A stretch of 64,000 bases of DNA from UBA6244 sp963676875 (GCA_963676875.1 OY781436.1:1736001-1800000); one strand, 5' to 3'; shown: positions 1 through 9,727, counted from the stretch's first letter. Numbers and translations: made by a program. Notes: generated by a model not told the origin, from the sequence alone.

Positions 1-1
1 C

Positions 2-1630
2 AAACCATTTTTCAATGGAAATCAATACTATATGATGGTGACTGAAACCTTCAAAGATGTCCGGTTGGTTGGGGCACCCCCGTCCAATATTGGCAAATTT
101 GGTGGCGATACCGACAACTGGATGTGGCCACGTCATACGGGCGATTTTTCACTCTTCCGCATTTATGTGGACAAGGATGGCAAACCGGCCGAATATGCCG
201 AAGACAATATTCCCTACCAACCTACATACCATTTCCCCATCTCCATTGCCGGTGTGGAAGAAAATGATTTTACCTTCGTGTTCGGATACCCGGCTCGCAC
301 CAGTGAATACCTGCCCTCCTATGCCATCGAAATGATAACCGAGGTGCAAAATCCACAGAAAATAAAACTTCGTGGTACTCGTCTGGACATTTTTGGAAAA
401 TATGCCGAAAAAGATCCACAAGTGCGCATTCAATATGCTTCGAAAGATGCGCGTGTGGCCAATTACTGGAAAAAAATGATTGGCGAAAGCGGTGGCATCA
501 AGCGAATGAAAGGAATTGAGCGCAAAGAAGCCTATGAAACCGAATTTCAGCAGTGGGCCAATAACAATGGATACAAGAAACTCCTTCCCACCTTTAAAAA
601 CGTGTATACCCAACTTACACCGCTCAACGTGGCCACCGATTACCTCATGGAAGCCGGATTAGCCATCGAACTGGTGAGTTATGCCAATGGATTTTCGAAA
701 CTTGCCGCGCTAAGCGAAACAAAACCTGTTGATTCAGAAAAGATTAATACAGAAAAAACGGCACTTTTGGGAAAAACAAATACCTTTTTCAAGGATTATT
801 ACCAACCCATTGACGAAGAAGTGATGGCGGCGTTGTTGAAAATTTATGATGAAAACCTGGAACAAAAGTACAAACCGGCTTTCTTCACAGAAATACACAA
901 GAAATATAAAGGCGATTTTCTGGCCTATACCAACCATGTCTTCAAAAAATCTATGTTCAATAAACAAGACGAGATAACGGAATTCATTGAAAATTATCGC
1001 AGCAAAGACCTGAAAAAACTCAAGAAAGATCCTGCATTTAAAATGGCTCAGGAAATGAGAACCATGTACAACGGTGAAATAAAACAACAACGTATAGCAC
1101 TCAACAACACCCTCGACAGCCTCCAACGTTTGTACATGAAAGCTCAGATGGAAATGGAACCTGATGCACGTTTTTATCCCGATGCCAATTTTACCTTACG
1201 TGTAACCTATGGGAATGTGAATGGCTTTTCTCCCAAAGATGCTGTTTACTACAAACACTTTACAACCCTGGAAGGAATCATGCAAAAGGAAAACCCCGAT
1301 GTGTACGATTATGTGGTTGAAGAAAAGCTCAAAGAGTTATACAACAACAAAGATTATGGTCGCTATGCCGACAAAGACGGAAAATTACATGTGGCTTTTG
1401 CTGCCAGCAACCATACAACAGGAGGTAATTCGGGAAGCCCTGTGTTGAATGCCGAAGGTCAACTGGTAGGCGTTAATTTCGATCGTTGTTGGGAAGGCAC
1501 AATGAGTGATTTGATGTATGATCCTGAAATGTGTAGGAATATTTCTCTCGATATCAGGTATTTCCTTTTTATCGTGGACAAATTCGCCGGAGCCGGTTAT
1601 TTGGTAGACGAAATGACCATCGTAGAATAA
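2..1630 (+). CDS. S46 family dipeptidyl-peptidase, DPP11-like (5' end outside window)
   Basis: The frame is already open at base 2, so about a quarter of the protein (including the catalytic His region) lies upstream; 542 residues are visible. S46 enzymes are periplasmic or surface serine peptidases that remove dipeptides from peptide N-termini. Visible family blocks are FGGDTDNWMWPRH (region of the triad Asp) and TTGGNSGSPV with the nucleophile Ser at about residue 477 of the visible part. Eighteen residues after that Ser, in VNFDRCWEG, is an Arg. In the family the corresponding position (673 in P. gingivalis numbering) is Gly in DPP7 and Arg in the Asp/Glu-specific DPP11, so I infer acidic P1 preference. 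Family assignment is very secure; subfamily rests on that one residue. Transcription runs towards the repeat array, and no clear terminator is seen. Confidence 0.93.
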   Translation, partial: KPFFNGNQYYMMVTETFKDVRLVGAPPSNIGKFGGDTDNWMWPRHTGDFSLFRIYVDKDGKPAEYAEDNIPYQPTYHFPISIAGVEENDFTFVFGYPARTSEYLPSYAIEMITEVQNPQKIKLRGTRLDIFGKYAEKDPQVRIQYASKDARVANYWKKMIGESGGIKRMKGIERKEAYETEFQQWANNNGYKKLLPTFKNVYTQLTPLNVATDYLMEAGLAIELVSYANGFSKLAALSETKPVDSEKINTEKTALLGKTNTFFKDYYQPIDEEVMAALLKIYDENLEQKYKPAFFTEIHKKYKGDFLAYTNHVFKKSMFNKQDEITEFIENYRSKDLKKLKKDPAFKMAQEMRTMYNGEIKQQRIALNNTLDSLQRLYMKAQMEMEPDARFYPDANFTLRVTYGNVNGFSPKDAVYYKHFTTLEGIMQKENPDVYDYVVEEKLKELYNNKDYGRYADKDGKLHVAFAASNHTTGGNSGSPVLNAEGQLVGVNFDRCWEGTMSDLMYDPEMCRNISLDIRYFLFIVDKFAGAGYLVDEMTIVE

Positions 1631-1711
1631 CCCTACGAATCAACAGATTTTACAATTTGATATTCATCTATTTAAGGCAACTTATTGGTTTTTGGAAATG
1701 ATTTTTTGGCA

Positions 1712-1752
1712 CAAGCGGACGCTTGCGCCAGATTGGGCTTGCGCCAGATTGG
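1712..1752. repeat. Small hairpin plus 16-bp tandem duplication
   Basis: CAAGCG-GA-CGCTTG (1712-1725) is a perfect short palindrome. The 16-mer GCTTGCGCCAGATTGG, which overlaps its right arm, is repeated back to back at 1721-1736 and 1737-1752. It follows the peptidase stop codon by about 80 bp and leads into the larger tandem array. It is probably a degenerate intergenic REP-like element; no T-run follows, so I do not call it a terminator. Confidence 0.6.
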
Positions 1753-1785
1753 AACTTTGACTTCCGACTTCCGTCTCCCGACTCC

Positions 1786-2880
1786 TGTTAATGTCCTACG
1801 GACAAGAACCTTTGCTTACCGTTAATCTATTGATATTGAAGCCATACGGGCTAGAGTTTATTCAACAATTGTGTCTTTCGATTAAAAACAACAATTCCAT
1901 TCACCCTTTCACCTCTTCTCCACTTCTCCCTACTCCATACTCCTTACTCCTGTTAATGTCCTACGGACAAGAACCTTTGCTTACCGTTAATCTATTGATA
2001 TTGAAGCCCTACAGGCTAGAGTTTATTCAACAATTGTGTCTTTCGATTAAAAACAACAATTCCATTCACCCTTTCACCTCTTCTCCACTTCTCCCTACTC
2101 CATACTCCTTACTCCTGTTAATGTCCTACGGACAAGAACCTTTGCTTACCGTTAATCTATTGATATTGAAGCCCTACAGGCTAGAGTTTATTCAACAATT
2201 GTGTCTTTCGATTAAAAACAACAATTCCATTCACCCTTTCACCTCTTCTCCACTTCTCCCTACTCCATACTCCTTACTCCCGTCTCCCGACTCCTGTGAA
2301 TGTCCTACGGACAAGAACCTTTGCTTTCTGTTAATCTATTGATATTGAAGCCCTACGGGCTAGAGTTTATTCAACAATTGTGTCTTTCGATTAAAAACAA
2401 CAATTCCATTCACCCTTTCTCCACTTCACCACTTCACCACTTCTCCTCTTCACCTCTTCTCCCTACTCCTTACTCCTTACTCCCGTCTCCCGACTCCTGT
2501 TAATGTCCTACGGACAAGAACCTTTGCTTTCTGTTAATCTATTGATATTGAAGCCATACGGGCTAGAGTTTATTCAACAATTGTGTCTTTCGATTAAAAA
2601 CAACAATTCCATTCACCCTTTCACCTCTTCTCCACTTCTCCCTACTCCCTACTCCATACTCCTTACTCCCGTCTCCTTACTCCCGACTTCCGTCTCCTGT
2701 TAATGTCCTACGGACAAGAACCTTTGCTTTCTGTTAATCTATTGATATTGAAGCCCTACGGGCTAGAGTTTATTCAACAATTGTGTCTTTCGATTAAAAA
2801 CAACAATTCCATTCACCTCTTCTCCCTACTCCCTACTCCCTACTCCCGTCTCCCGACTTCCGACTTCCGACTTCCGTCTC
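1786..2880. repeat. Six-copy tandem repeat array (165-203 bp units) with paired hairpins
   Basis: Units begin ATGTCCTACGG at 1791, 1956, 2121, 2300, 2503 and 2703 (spacings 165, 165, 179, 203, 200). Each unit has a conserved core of about 125 bp and a variable pyrimidine-rich tail built from CTCC, TACTCC and CTTCTCC words. Each core carries two small palindromes with the same 3-nt loop: TGTCC-TAC-GGACA, and AGCCC-TAC-GGGCT (in some units reduced to AGCC..GGCT by changes in the left or right arm). Units 1-3 share a GCTTACCGTT variant and units 4-6 GCTTTCTGTT, pointing to stepwise duplication. Open frames across it (MSYGQEP...) exist only because the first units are multiples of 3; I regard the array as non-coding. 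It ends about 70 bp before the efflux-operon promoter. It also fills the 1631-2951 gap. Confidence 0.92.
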
Positions 2881-2951
2881 CCCTTCCTTTTTTTTAACAA
2901 AAACTTAATAAACTTTTTATATACAAAAAGTTTCCCACGTTTATTTTTTTG

Positions 2952-2959
2952 TATTTTTG
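2952..2959 (+). promoter_or_regulatory. -7 element of the RND efflux operon promoter
   Basis: TATTTTTG matches the Bacteroidota -7 consensus TAnnTTTG and lies 37 bp before the channel-gene ATG. No convincing -33 TTTG is seen at the usual spacing, so an activator or a weak -33 box is possible. Confidence 0.5.
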
Positions 2960-2995
2960 CCGCCCGTTATTATCAAACCATAACTATTATCAATC

Positions 2996-4333
2996 ATGAA
3001 AATTAAAATATTAACCCCGTTTGTAATACTTTTATTCCTGACAAACAGCTTATTGGCACAGGAAATCAAGACCTTTTCGCTGAAAGAGGCCATCGCATAC
3101 GCCATGGAAAACAACTATACCTTAATTAATTCGGAAAAGGATGTGGAGTCGGCGAAATATCGTGTGAAAGAAAGTACCTCCATCGGTTTGCCTCAGGTAA
3201 ATGGATCCATTTCGTATAACGACAACCTGCAACGTCCGGTGATGATTATTCCCGACTTTACCGACCCTACCAAAACCATGGAATTGCAATTTGGAACCAA
3301 GTACGATGGAACACTGGCTGCCTCGGCATCACAATTAATATTCAGCGGTGAATACATCGTGGGATTGCAGGCCGCAAAAAAATACCTGGAAAAAACTAAC
3401 ATCGACTTTTTCAAAAACAAAGTAGCCGTCAAGCAACAAGTGGCCGATTCGTATTATGCAGCTCTTTCGACAGAAGATGCCCTAATTATTGTGGATTCTA
3501 CCCTTACCATCACCAAAAATTTGGCCAATGAAACACGCCAGGTATATGAGGTAGGATTTGCTGAAGACATCGACGTGGATCAGCTGGATTTGTTGGTTTC
3601 TGATTTGGAAGCCACCCGTGACTATTTGGACAACCAACGGGTGGTGGCTCATGCGTTTCTAAAATTTTACATGGGATTGAATGATGCCGACAGCCTGGTA
3701 CTTACCGACAAGATGGAAACCATAATCGACCAAAAAAACAACTCCGGCTTGTTGACCAATCCGTTTATTTTTAGCCAAAATGTGGACTACCGTTCGATGG
3801 CCAAACAAAAAGAGCTGAGTATGCTTCAGGTGAAGTTGGCAAAATCTGCCTATCTGCCTTCCCTTTCGGCCAACCTGAACTATCAAACCCAAGCACAACG
3901 TGAGCAATGGGATTTTTTTAATAAAAATGGTATTTGGTACAACAGCTCCGTTTTTGGTGTCAGCATGAAAATTCCCATCTTCTCCAGCGGCATGCGCTAT
4001 TCCAAAGTAAAACAAGCACAAATTGCCTACGAACAAGTCGAGGTAATGGAGAAACAGCTGCTTACGCAACTTGATTTACAATATTCAACGGCAAAAAACG
4101 ACTACCTCAACGCCTATAATGTATATCAGAATAAACAAAAGAGCCGAAAAACTGCTGAAAAAATTTACCAAAAAACCACCGAAAAATACAAGCTCGGTAT
4201 GGCTAGCAGCCTCGACTTGCTCAACACGCACAACCAATTTCTCAACACCGAGAACGACTATATCAATTCGGCGCTCAACTTGCTTAAGGCCGGCGAAGAA
4301 CTGGAGAAAATTTTAACCAAGTCTGAAAGGTAA
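2996..4333 (+). CDS. TolC-family outer membrane efflux channel
   Basis: 445 residues with a Sec signal peptide (MKIKILTPFVILLFLTNSLLAQ), then FSLKEAIAYAMENNY, the standard start of an outer membrane efflux protein (OEP) repeat. The second half repeats the pattern with heptad-rich helices and the LGMASSLDLLNTHNQFLNTENDY block typical of the second OEP domain. It should trimerise into the outer-membrane exit duct. It is the first gene of a four-gene operon; the TetR regulator starts 4 bp after its stop, and the adaptor and pump follow. Substrate cannot be read from the sequence. The start was chosen because the signal peptide begins directly at this ATG. Confidence 0.93.
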   Translation: MKIKILTPFVILLFLTNSLLAQEIKTFSLKEAIAYAMENNYTLINSEKDVESAKYRVKESTSIGLPQVNGSISYNDNLQRPVMIIPDFTDPTKTMELQFGTKYDGTLAASASQLIFSGEYIVGLQAAKKYLEKTNIDFFKNKVAVKQQVADSYYAALSTEDALIIVDSTLTITKNLANETRQVYEVGFAEDIDVDQLDLLVSDLEATRDYLDNQRVVAHAFLKFYMGLNDADSLVLTDKMETIIDQKNNSGLLTNPFIFSQNVDYRSMAKQKELSMLQVKLAKSAYLPSLSANLNYQTQAQREQWDFFNKNGIWYNSSVFGVSMKIPIFSSGMRYSKVKQAQIAYEQVEVMEKQLLTQLDLQYSTAKNDYLNAYNVYQNKQKSRKTAEKIYQKTTEKYKLGMASSLDLLNTHNQFLNTENDYINSALNLLKAGEELEKILTKSER

Positions 4334-4337
4334 AAAA

Positions 4338-4952
4338 ATGGACGGTAAGAAAAAAGATATTATCGAACAGGTTAAAAATCTCTACCTGGAGTTTGGCATC
4401 AAAAGTGTCACCATGGACGATATTTGTCATAAACTGGGCATCTCCAAAAAAACACTCTACGAGTTTTTTACCGACAAACGGCAACTGGTTTGGGAGGTTC
4501 TCGAAAACATCAACGAATTGCCAGCCCATCCTTATACCAGCGAAATGCCTCAGAACCTGAATGCGCTGGAAGAGTTGCTATTCTACCAAAGCGTGCAGGT
4601 AAAAATGATTGAAAACCACAAGCCGGGATTTATGTATGATTTAAAAAAATACTACCCGCGGTTTTTTGAACATTTTCATAAAATGAAACGCAAACGGTTT
4701 GTGGAAAAAGTGCTCGAAAACTTGAAAAAAGGTAAAGAAGAAGGGCTCTTCAGATCGGAATTGAATGAAGAAATCATTACACAACTTACCCTTATGCGCA
4801 TGGAGTGTTTGATGTCAACCGACATTTTCAACGGGTCATCCTATACTCATGCCCAATTGTTTAACGAAATTTTCCGCTTTCACCTTTACGGAATTGTGAG
4901 CGACGAAGGAAGAAAAATACTTGAAGATAACATCAATAAATTAAACCTGTAA
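4338..4952 (+). CDS. TetR/AcrR-family transcriptional regulator
   Basis: 204 residues. The N-terminal helix-turn-helix is seen at about residues 16-50 (IKSVTMDDICHKLGISKKTLYEFF), the classic TetR signature, followed by an all-helical ligand domain without a recognisable subfamily. The gene sits inside the efflux operon, between channel and adaptor, so its product is expected to control its own operon in response to a pump substrate or a membrane signal. No inverted-repeat operator could be identified confidently near 2952. Confidence 0.9.
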   Translation: MDGKKKDIIEQVKNLYLEFGIKSVTMDDICHKLGISKKTLYEFFTDKRQLVWEVLENINELPAHPYTSEMPQNLNALEELLFYQSVQVKMIENHKPGFMYDLKKYYPRFFEHFHKMKRKRFVEKVLENLKKGKEEGLFRSELNEEIITQLTLMRMECLMSTDIFNGSSYTHAQLFNEIFRFHLYGIVSDEGRKILEDNINKLNL

Positions 4953-4982
4953 ATATTGCATCAACCCATAACAACCATCAAC

Positions 4983-6125
4983 ATGAAAACAATTTTTAAA
5001 ATAACCTTTTTTATCAGCATAAGTGTCTTCTTTTTTTCGTGCCAACAGGAGGTAAAAGAAAACCCCGTGGCACAGCTGGAAGCCTATCAAAAAGAGTCTA
5101 AAGAGCTCAGTAAAAAAATTGAAGATCTGGAACGTACAATAGCGGCATCAGGCAAAAAAGTTTATACCGGGTTAAAAGTTCCGGTAAGAACCGCCCAACT
5201 GACTTACGAACCTTTTTCGCACCTTTTTGAAGCTTCCGGCGAAATGGAAACCATAGACGAAGCTTATGTAAGCCCCGAAGTAAGTGGACAAATCGTGGGT
5301 ATTTATGTAAAAGAAGGCGAACGGGTAAAAAAAGGACAAAAACTGGCCAAACTAAATACGGTGATCGTGGAAAAAAACATCCAGGAAGTACAGTCGCAGC
5401 TGGGTCTGGCAGAAACAGTTTATAACAAACAGTCGGCTTTGTGGAAGAAAAACATTGGCTCGGAAATCCAGTACCTGGAAGCCAAAAATAGCTATGAAGG
5501 TTTGCAAAACAAATTGGAAACCTTAAGAGCGCAATACAACCTCTCTATCCTCACTTCGCCCATCAACGGCATCGTAGAAAAAATTGTTCAAAAAGAAGGC
5601 GAAATGGCCACTCCCGGTATGCAATTCATGCACATCGTCAACATCGATGAGCTCTATGTAACTGCGCAACTTTCTGAGGCTTATCTGCCCATCATCAAAA
5701 AAGGAGACGAAGTAAAAATTACACTGCCATCGATACCCAATTTTAGCGAAACATTACCTGTTTATCGCACAGGAAACGTAATCAATAAGGAAAACCGGAC
5801 CTTTGAAGTACAAGTGAAAATTAATAATCCTCAAGGTTTTATGAAGCCCAATATGTTGGCTAATATCGAAATAAACGATTATAACAACAACAAAGCCATC
5901 GTTGTTCCTTCCATCCTGATCAGAAAAGATTTGCAGGGTAGTTTTATGTATATAGCCGTTCCTCAGGAAGGCGAAACGGTGGCCAAAAAGGTATATATCA
6001 CGCCGGGACGTACATTTAAAGACAGAACAGAGGTACTTACGGGACTCAAAGCCGGAAATATCATCATCACTGATGGATACAACAATGTTTCTGACGGGGC
6101 TGTAGTTGAAGTAGTTAACGGCTAG
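4983..6125 (+). CDS. RND efflux periplasmic adaptor (membrane fusion) lipoprotein
   Basis: 380 residues from the ATG at 4983; upstream in-frame codons (TTG at 4956) do not give a signal sequence. The signal ends SVFFFSCQQE, a lipobox with Cys20, so the protein is anchored by lipid. An early coiled coil (about residues 30-50) precedes the lipoyl-like half motif VSPEVSGQIVGIYVKEGERV; a helical hairpin, the second half motif LTSPINGIVEKIV and beta-barrel and membrane-proximal domains follow. This is the HlyD/AcrA-type subunit linking the RND pump to the TolC-like channel. It lies 30 bp after the TetR gene and 53 bp before the pump gene. Confidence 0.92.
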   Translation: MKTIFKITFFISISVFFFSCQQEVKENPVAQLEAYQKESKELSKKIEDLERTIAASGKKVYTGLKVPVRTAQLTYEPFSHLFEASGEMETIDEAYVSPEVSGQIVGIYVKEGERVKKGQKLAKLNTVIVEKNIQEVQSQLGLAETVYNKQSALWKKNIGSEIQYLEAKNSYEGLQNKLETLRAQYNLSILTSPINGIVEKIVQKEGEMATPGMQFMHIVNIDELYVTAQLSEAYLPIIKKGDEVKITLPSIPNFSETLPVYRTGNVINKENRTFEVQVKINNPQGFMKPNMLANIEINDYNNNKAIVVPSILIRKDLQGSFMYIAVPQEGETVAKKVYITPGRTFKDRTEVLTGLKAGNIIITDGYNNVSDGAVVEVVNG

Positions 6126-6178
6126 TAAATTGCGTATGTCATTAACCAACAGGTGAATAACATTATAAACTGAATATC

Positions 6179-9100
6179 ATGAGCAACGAAATAGAAAAAC
6201 CCCAAGGTACACCCACAGAAAGAAATTTCTGGTTGTCGACCTGGGCACTCAACAATAAAAACACCGTGTATCTCATCACGGTTATTGCCATCGTTTTTGG
6301 GCTGTACTCATACGTGAGCATGCCTAAGGAATTGTTTCCGGATATCAATATTCCCACCATCATGGTGCAGACTTTGTATCCCGGAAACCCGCCGGTAGAC
6401 ATTGAAAACCTGCTTACCCGTCCCCTTGAGAAAGAAATAGAGTCGGTAAAAGGCATTAAAAAAATGACCACCGTTTCCAGTCAGGATGCTTCCAACGTAT
6501 TTGTTGAATTTCAAACAGATGTAAATATAAAAACAGCTCTTCAGGATGTGAAAGACGCCGTGGACAAAGCCAAAAGCGAACTCCCCGACGATTTACTCAC
6601 CGACCCGATGGTTACGGACATTGATTTTTCGGAGTTTCCGGTAATTAACGTGAACCTTTCGGGAGATTACAGTGTTAGCGAGCTGAAAGATTTTGCCGAA
6701 GATCTCAAAGATGAGATAGAAACTATTTCGGAAGTCTCAAAGGTGGTAATCACAGGTATTACCGAGCGCGAAGTGAAAATAAACCTCGACCCTTTTAAGA
6801 TGGCTGCCTTGCAGGTGAGCTACGGCGATGTGGAAAACGCTATTGCCAGCGAAAATGTAAGCATGTCGGGTGGGGATATCCGTTTGGGCAAGATTCAGCG
6901 GTCGGTGCGTATCATTGGAGAGTTTACCAATCCATCGCAAATTCTTAGCGTCATTGTAAAAAGCGAAAAAGGAAAAATAGTGTATCTGCGGGATGTGGCC
7001 AATGTAAGCTATGCCTTTAAAGACCGCGACAGTTACGCTTATCTGGGTGGTAAACCCGTTGTTTCGCTGCAAGTGGTAAAAAAAGGAGGGCAAAACCTTC
7101 TTTCCACCGTTGATCAGGTAATGGACATCATCCATTTGGGACAAGGCAATGGCATGATTCCTGAAAACCTGTCGGTGACCATCACCGGCGACCAAAGCCA
7201 AATGGTAAAAATGCAGCTGTCGAACCTGGAAAACAGCATTATTCTGGGGGTAATTTTTGTGGTGTTTATCCTGTTCCTGTTTTTAGGAACACGCAACTCC
7301 TTGTTTGTAGGTTTTGCCATCCCCATGTCTATGTTTCTTTCGTTTATGATCATGGGAGGCATCGACTACCGCATCAATATGATTGTGCTGTTTTCGTTGA
7401 TTCTGGCGCTTGGTATGCTGGTGGATAACGCCATTGTGGTCACCGAAAACATATACCGATATGTCCATCAGGGTTTTCATGTAAAGGAAGCCGCCCGTCA
7501 GGCCACGGGAGAGGTAGCCATGCCCATTATTTCCAGTACAGCCACCACCCTAGCTGCCTTTTTCCCGCTACTGTTTTGGAAAAGTATCATGGGCGAGTTC
7601 ATGTCGTACATGCCTCTCACCCTCATTTTTGTGTTGGTTTCATCGTTGTTGGTGGCGCTGGTTATCATTCCGGTATTGTTCACCGATTTTTATAAAAAAG
7701 GTGCCAACATTACCCTTCCCAAAGTAAAGCGTAGCCTGATTATCATGGCATTGTTTGTAGGGTTAGCCTTGATTTTTTACACCATCGGAATTAACTGGAT
7801 TGGAACCATCCTGCTTATTTTTGCCTTTATTGGCCTGCTCAATCTGCTTTTTCTTTCACGTCTGGCCATTTGGTTTCAAAATGTTTTTTTGGTGTGGCTC
7901 GAAAATTTCTATCTCAAATTTATCACCTTCGCCATCTCCAAATGGCATCCGTTGGGCTTGGTTATTGGCACATTCCTTCTGATGATTCTCACCATGATTT
8001 TCTATTTCATGACCAATCCGAAAGTGGATTTTTTCCCTTCTACTGACCCTAAATTGCTCAATGTTGTTACCGAGTTGCCCATTAGTACCGATGTGGAAGT
8101 TACCGACTCTGTCATGCGGATGCTTGAGGATAAGGTAAACCAAATTCTGGCTCCCAATATGGACATTGTGGAATCGGTGGTTACCCTTGCGGGAAAAGGT
8201 GCCGTGAGCGAAGACGATGGATTTAGCGGACGTGGAGGTATGCCCAATCGTGGATTGATCACCATCAATTTTGTGGATTTCAACCTTCGTGGAGGGGTAA
8301 GCACTGCCGACATCCAACGGCAACTTTCGGATGAACTGACAGGAAAATATCCCGGCATCACCATTTCTATCGAAAAACAACGCAACGGTCCTCCCACCGG
8401 AAAGCCCATCAACCTCGAAATCAGTGGTCACGACTTCGATCAATTGCTACATCTTACCGACACCATTCGTGAGCTGTTCAACGAGGCCAATATACCCGGA
8501 ATTGAAGCCTTAAAAATTGATTTAGATGTGGGGAAACCAGAAGTTTTGGTCAACATTAATCGCGAAAAAGCACGACGCTATGGTCTTTCTACAGGACAAA
8601 TTGCCAGTGCATTGCGTACCTCCCTTTTTGGTAAAGAAATATCGGACTACAAAGATGGCGAAGATGAATACAAGATTGTGATGCGTCTGGACACAGCTTT
8701 TCGCTACAACTTGTCAGACCTCATCAACCAACGGATTACCTTCCGCAACCAATCGTCGGGAAAAATTGTACAAATTCCCATTTCAGCGGTAGCCGATTTC
8801 GATTTTAGCTCCACCTACGGTGCCATCACACGAAAGGACAGAAATCGGATGATCACCATTTATTCTAACGTGATTGAGGGATACAATGCCAACGAAATCA
8901 ATGTGGAATTAAAAAAGATTATGGCCGATTTTGAAATGCCCGCCGGATACAAGTATGAATTTACAGGTGAACAGGAGGAACAGGCAGAATCAACAGCTTT
9001 TCTGTCCATGGCCATGCTGATTGCCTTGTCGCTGATTACCATCATTTTGGTATCACAGTTCAACTCTTTGGTTAAGCCGGCCATCATCATGTTCAGCGTA

Positions 9101-9607
9101 TTGTTGAGTACCATCGGTGTATTTGGCGGACTGGCTACATTCCACATGGACTTCGTAGTGATTATGACCGGAATTGGGATTGTGTCGCTGGCTGGAGTGG
9201 TGGTAAACAACGCCATCGTGCTCATCGACTATATTGGTTTGGTAAAACTGCGCCGGAAAGAAACTTTGGGACTGGATCCAGAAGACGATTTACCCATGGA
9301 CGTGGCCAAAGAATGTATCGTGGAAGCCGGAAAAACCCGTCTCCGTCCCGTATTGTTAACTGCTATCACTACTGTATTGGGGTTGATGCCATTGGCCATA
9401 GGATTGAACATCGATTTTTTGTCGTTTTTCAACACCTTTAACCCGGACATCTATTTTGGTGGCGACAACGCCGCTTTCTGGGCTCCAATGAGCTGGACAG
9501 TAATTTTCGGACTCACCTTTGCCACCTTCCTTACGCTGGTGATTGTACCGGCCATGTACCAGTTGTTGTATTCGGCTAAGGTACATTGGTTTACACGAAA
9601 AAAATAA
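6179..9607 (+). CDS. RND-family inner-membrane efflux transporter
   Basis: 1142 residues, longer than the usual ~1040 because of an extended cytoplasmic/TM segment around residues 500-610. It has the duplicated RND layout: TM1 near residue 30, a large periplasmic loop, TM2-6, then a second loop and TM8-12. The first-half TM4 motif reads LGMLVDNAIVVTENIYR, with the proton-relay position as D416 followed by Asn rather than the Asp-Asp pair of AcrB; the second half reads SLAGVVVNNAIVLIDYIG. It should use the proton motive force to expel compounds through the co-encoded adaptor and channel. Both drug/detergent export (HAE1) and envelope-component export are possible. Confidence 0.92.
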   Translation: MSNEIEKPQGTPTERNFWLSTWALNNKNTVYLITVIAIVFGLYSYVSMPKELFPDINIPTIMVQTLYPGNPPVDIENLLTRPLEKEIESVKGIKKMTTVSSQDASNVFVEFQTDVNIKTALQDVKDAVDKAKSELPDDLLTDPMVTDIDFSEFPVINVNLSGDYSVSELKDFAEDLKDEIETISEVSKVVITGITEREVKINLDPFKMAALQVSYGDVENAIASENVSMSGGDIRLGKIQRSVRIIGEFTNPSQILSVIVKSEKGKIVYLRDVANVSYAFKDRDSYAYLGGKPVVSLQVVKKGGQNLLSTVDQVMDIIHLGQGNGMIPENLSVTITGDQSQMVKMQLSNLENSIILGVIFVVFILFLFLGTRNSLFVGFAIPMSMFLSFMIMGGIDYRINMIVLFSLILALGMLVDNAIVVTENIYRYVHQGFHVKEAARQATGEVAMPIISSTATTLAAFFPLLFWKSIMGEFMSYMPLTLIFVLVSSLLVALVIIPVLFTDFYKKGANITLPKVKRSLIIMALFVGLALIFYTIGINWIGTILLIFAFIGLLNLLFLSRLAIWFQNVFLVWLENFYLKFITFAISKWHPLGLVIGTFLLMILTMIFYFMTNPKVDFFPSTDPKLLNVVTELPISTDVEVTDSVMRMLEDKVNQILAPNMDIVESVVTLAGKGAVSEDDGFSGRGGMPNRGLITINFVDFNLRGGVSTADIQRQLSDELTGKYPGITISIEKQRNGPPTGKPINLEISGHDFDQLLHLTDTIRELFNEANIPGIEALKIDLDVGKPEVLVNINREKARRYGLSTGQIASALRTSLFGKEISDYKDGEDEYKIVMRLDTAFRYNLSDLINQRITFRNQSSGKIVQIPISAVADFDFSSTYGAITRKDRNRMITIYSNVIEGYNANEINVELKKIMADFEMPAGYKYEFTGEQEEQAESTAFLSMAMLIALSLITIILVSQFNSLVKPAIIMFSVLLSTIGVFGGLATFHMDFVVIMTGIGIVSLAGVVVNNAIVLIDYIGLVKLRRKETLGLDPEDDLPMDVAKECIVEAGKTRLRPVLLTAITTVLGLMPLAIGLNIDFLSFFNTFNPDIYFGGDNAAFWAPMSWTVIFGLTFATFLTLVIVPAMYQLLYSAKVHWFTRKK

Positions 9608-9690
9608 ACTAACTTCACCTGACTGGGGGTTCAACAATCCCGTCTGGTGGAGTATTCATTTCAACATATAAATTCAAAAAGAATGCATAA

Positions 9691-9727
9691 AAACAGGGGG
9701 AAGAAAAAAATCATCCCCCTGTTTTTT
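9691..9727. terminator. Strong intrinsic terminator, probably bidirectional
   Basis: AAACAGGGGGA (9691-9701) pairs with TCCCCCTGTTT (9714-9724) across a short A-rich loop and is followed by a T-run; the A-run on the other side makes it usable from both strands. It lies between the convergent RND operon and beta-oxidation operon. A weaker imperfect hairpin (CACCTGACTGGG 9616-9627 with CCCGTCTGGTG 9639-9649) sits just after the pump stop codon. Confidence 0.85.

Noticed and set aside
1786..2880. CRISPR array
   Set aside because: Units are 165-203 bp with long conserved cores and low-complexity tails rather than short repeats with unique spacers, and there are no cas genes.
1791..2897. Open frames of 64-183 residues (MSYGQEP...) across the tandem array
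   Set aside because: They arise because the first repeat units are 165 bp (55 codons); later units break the frame by indels and the translation has no protein-like conservation across units.
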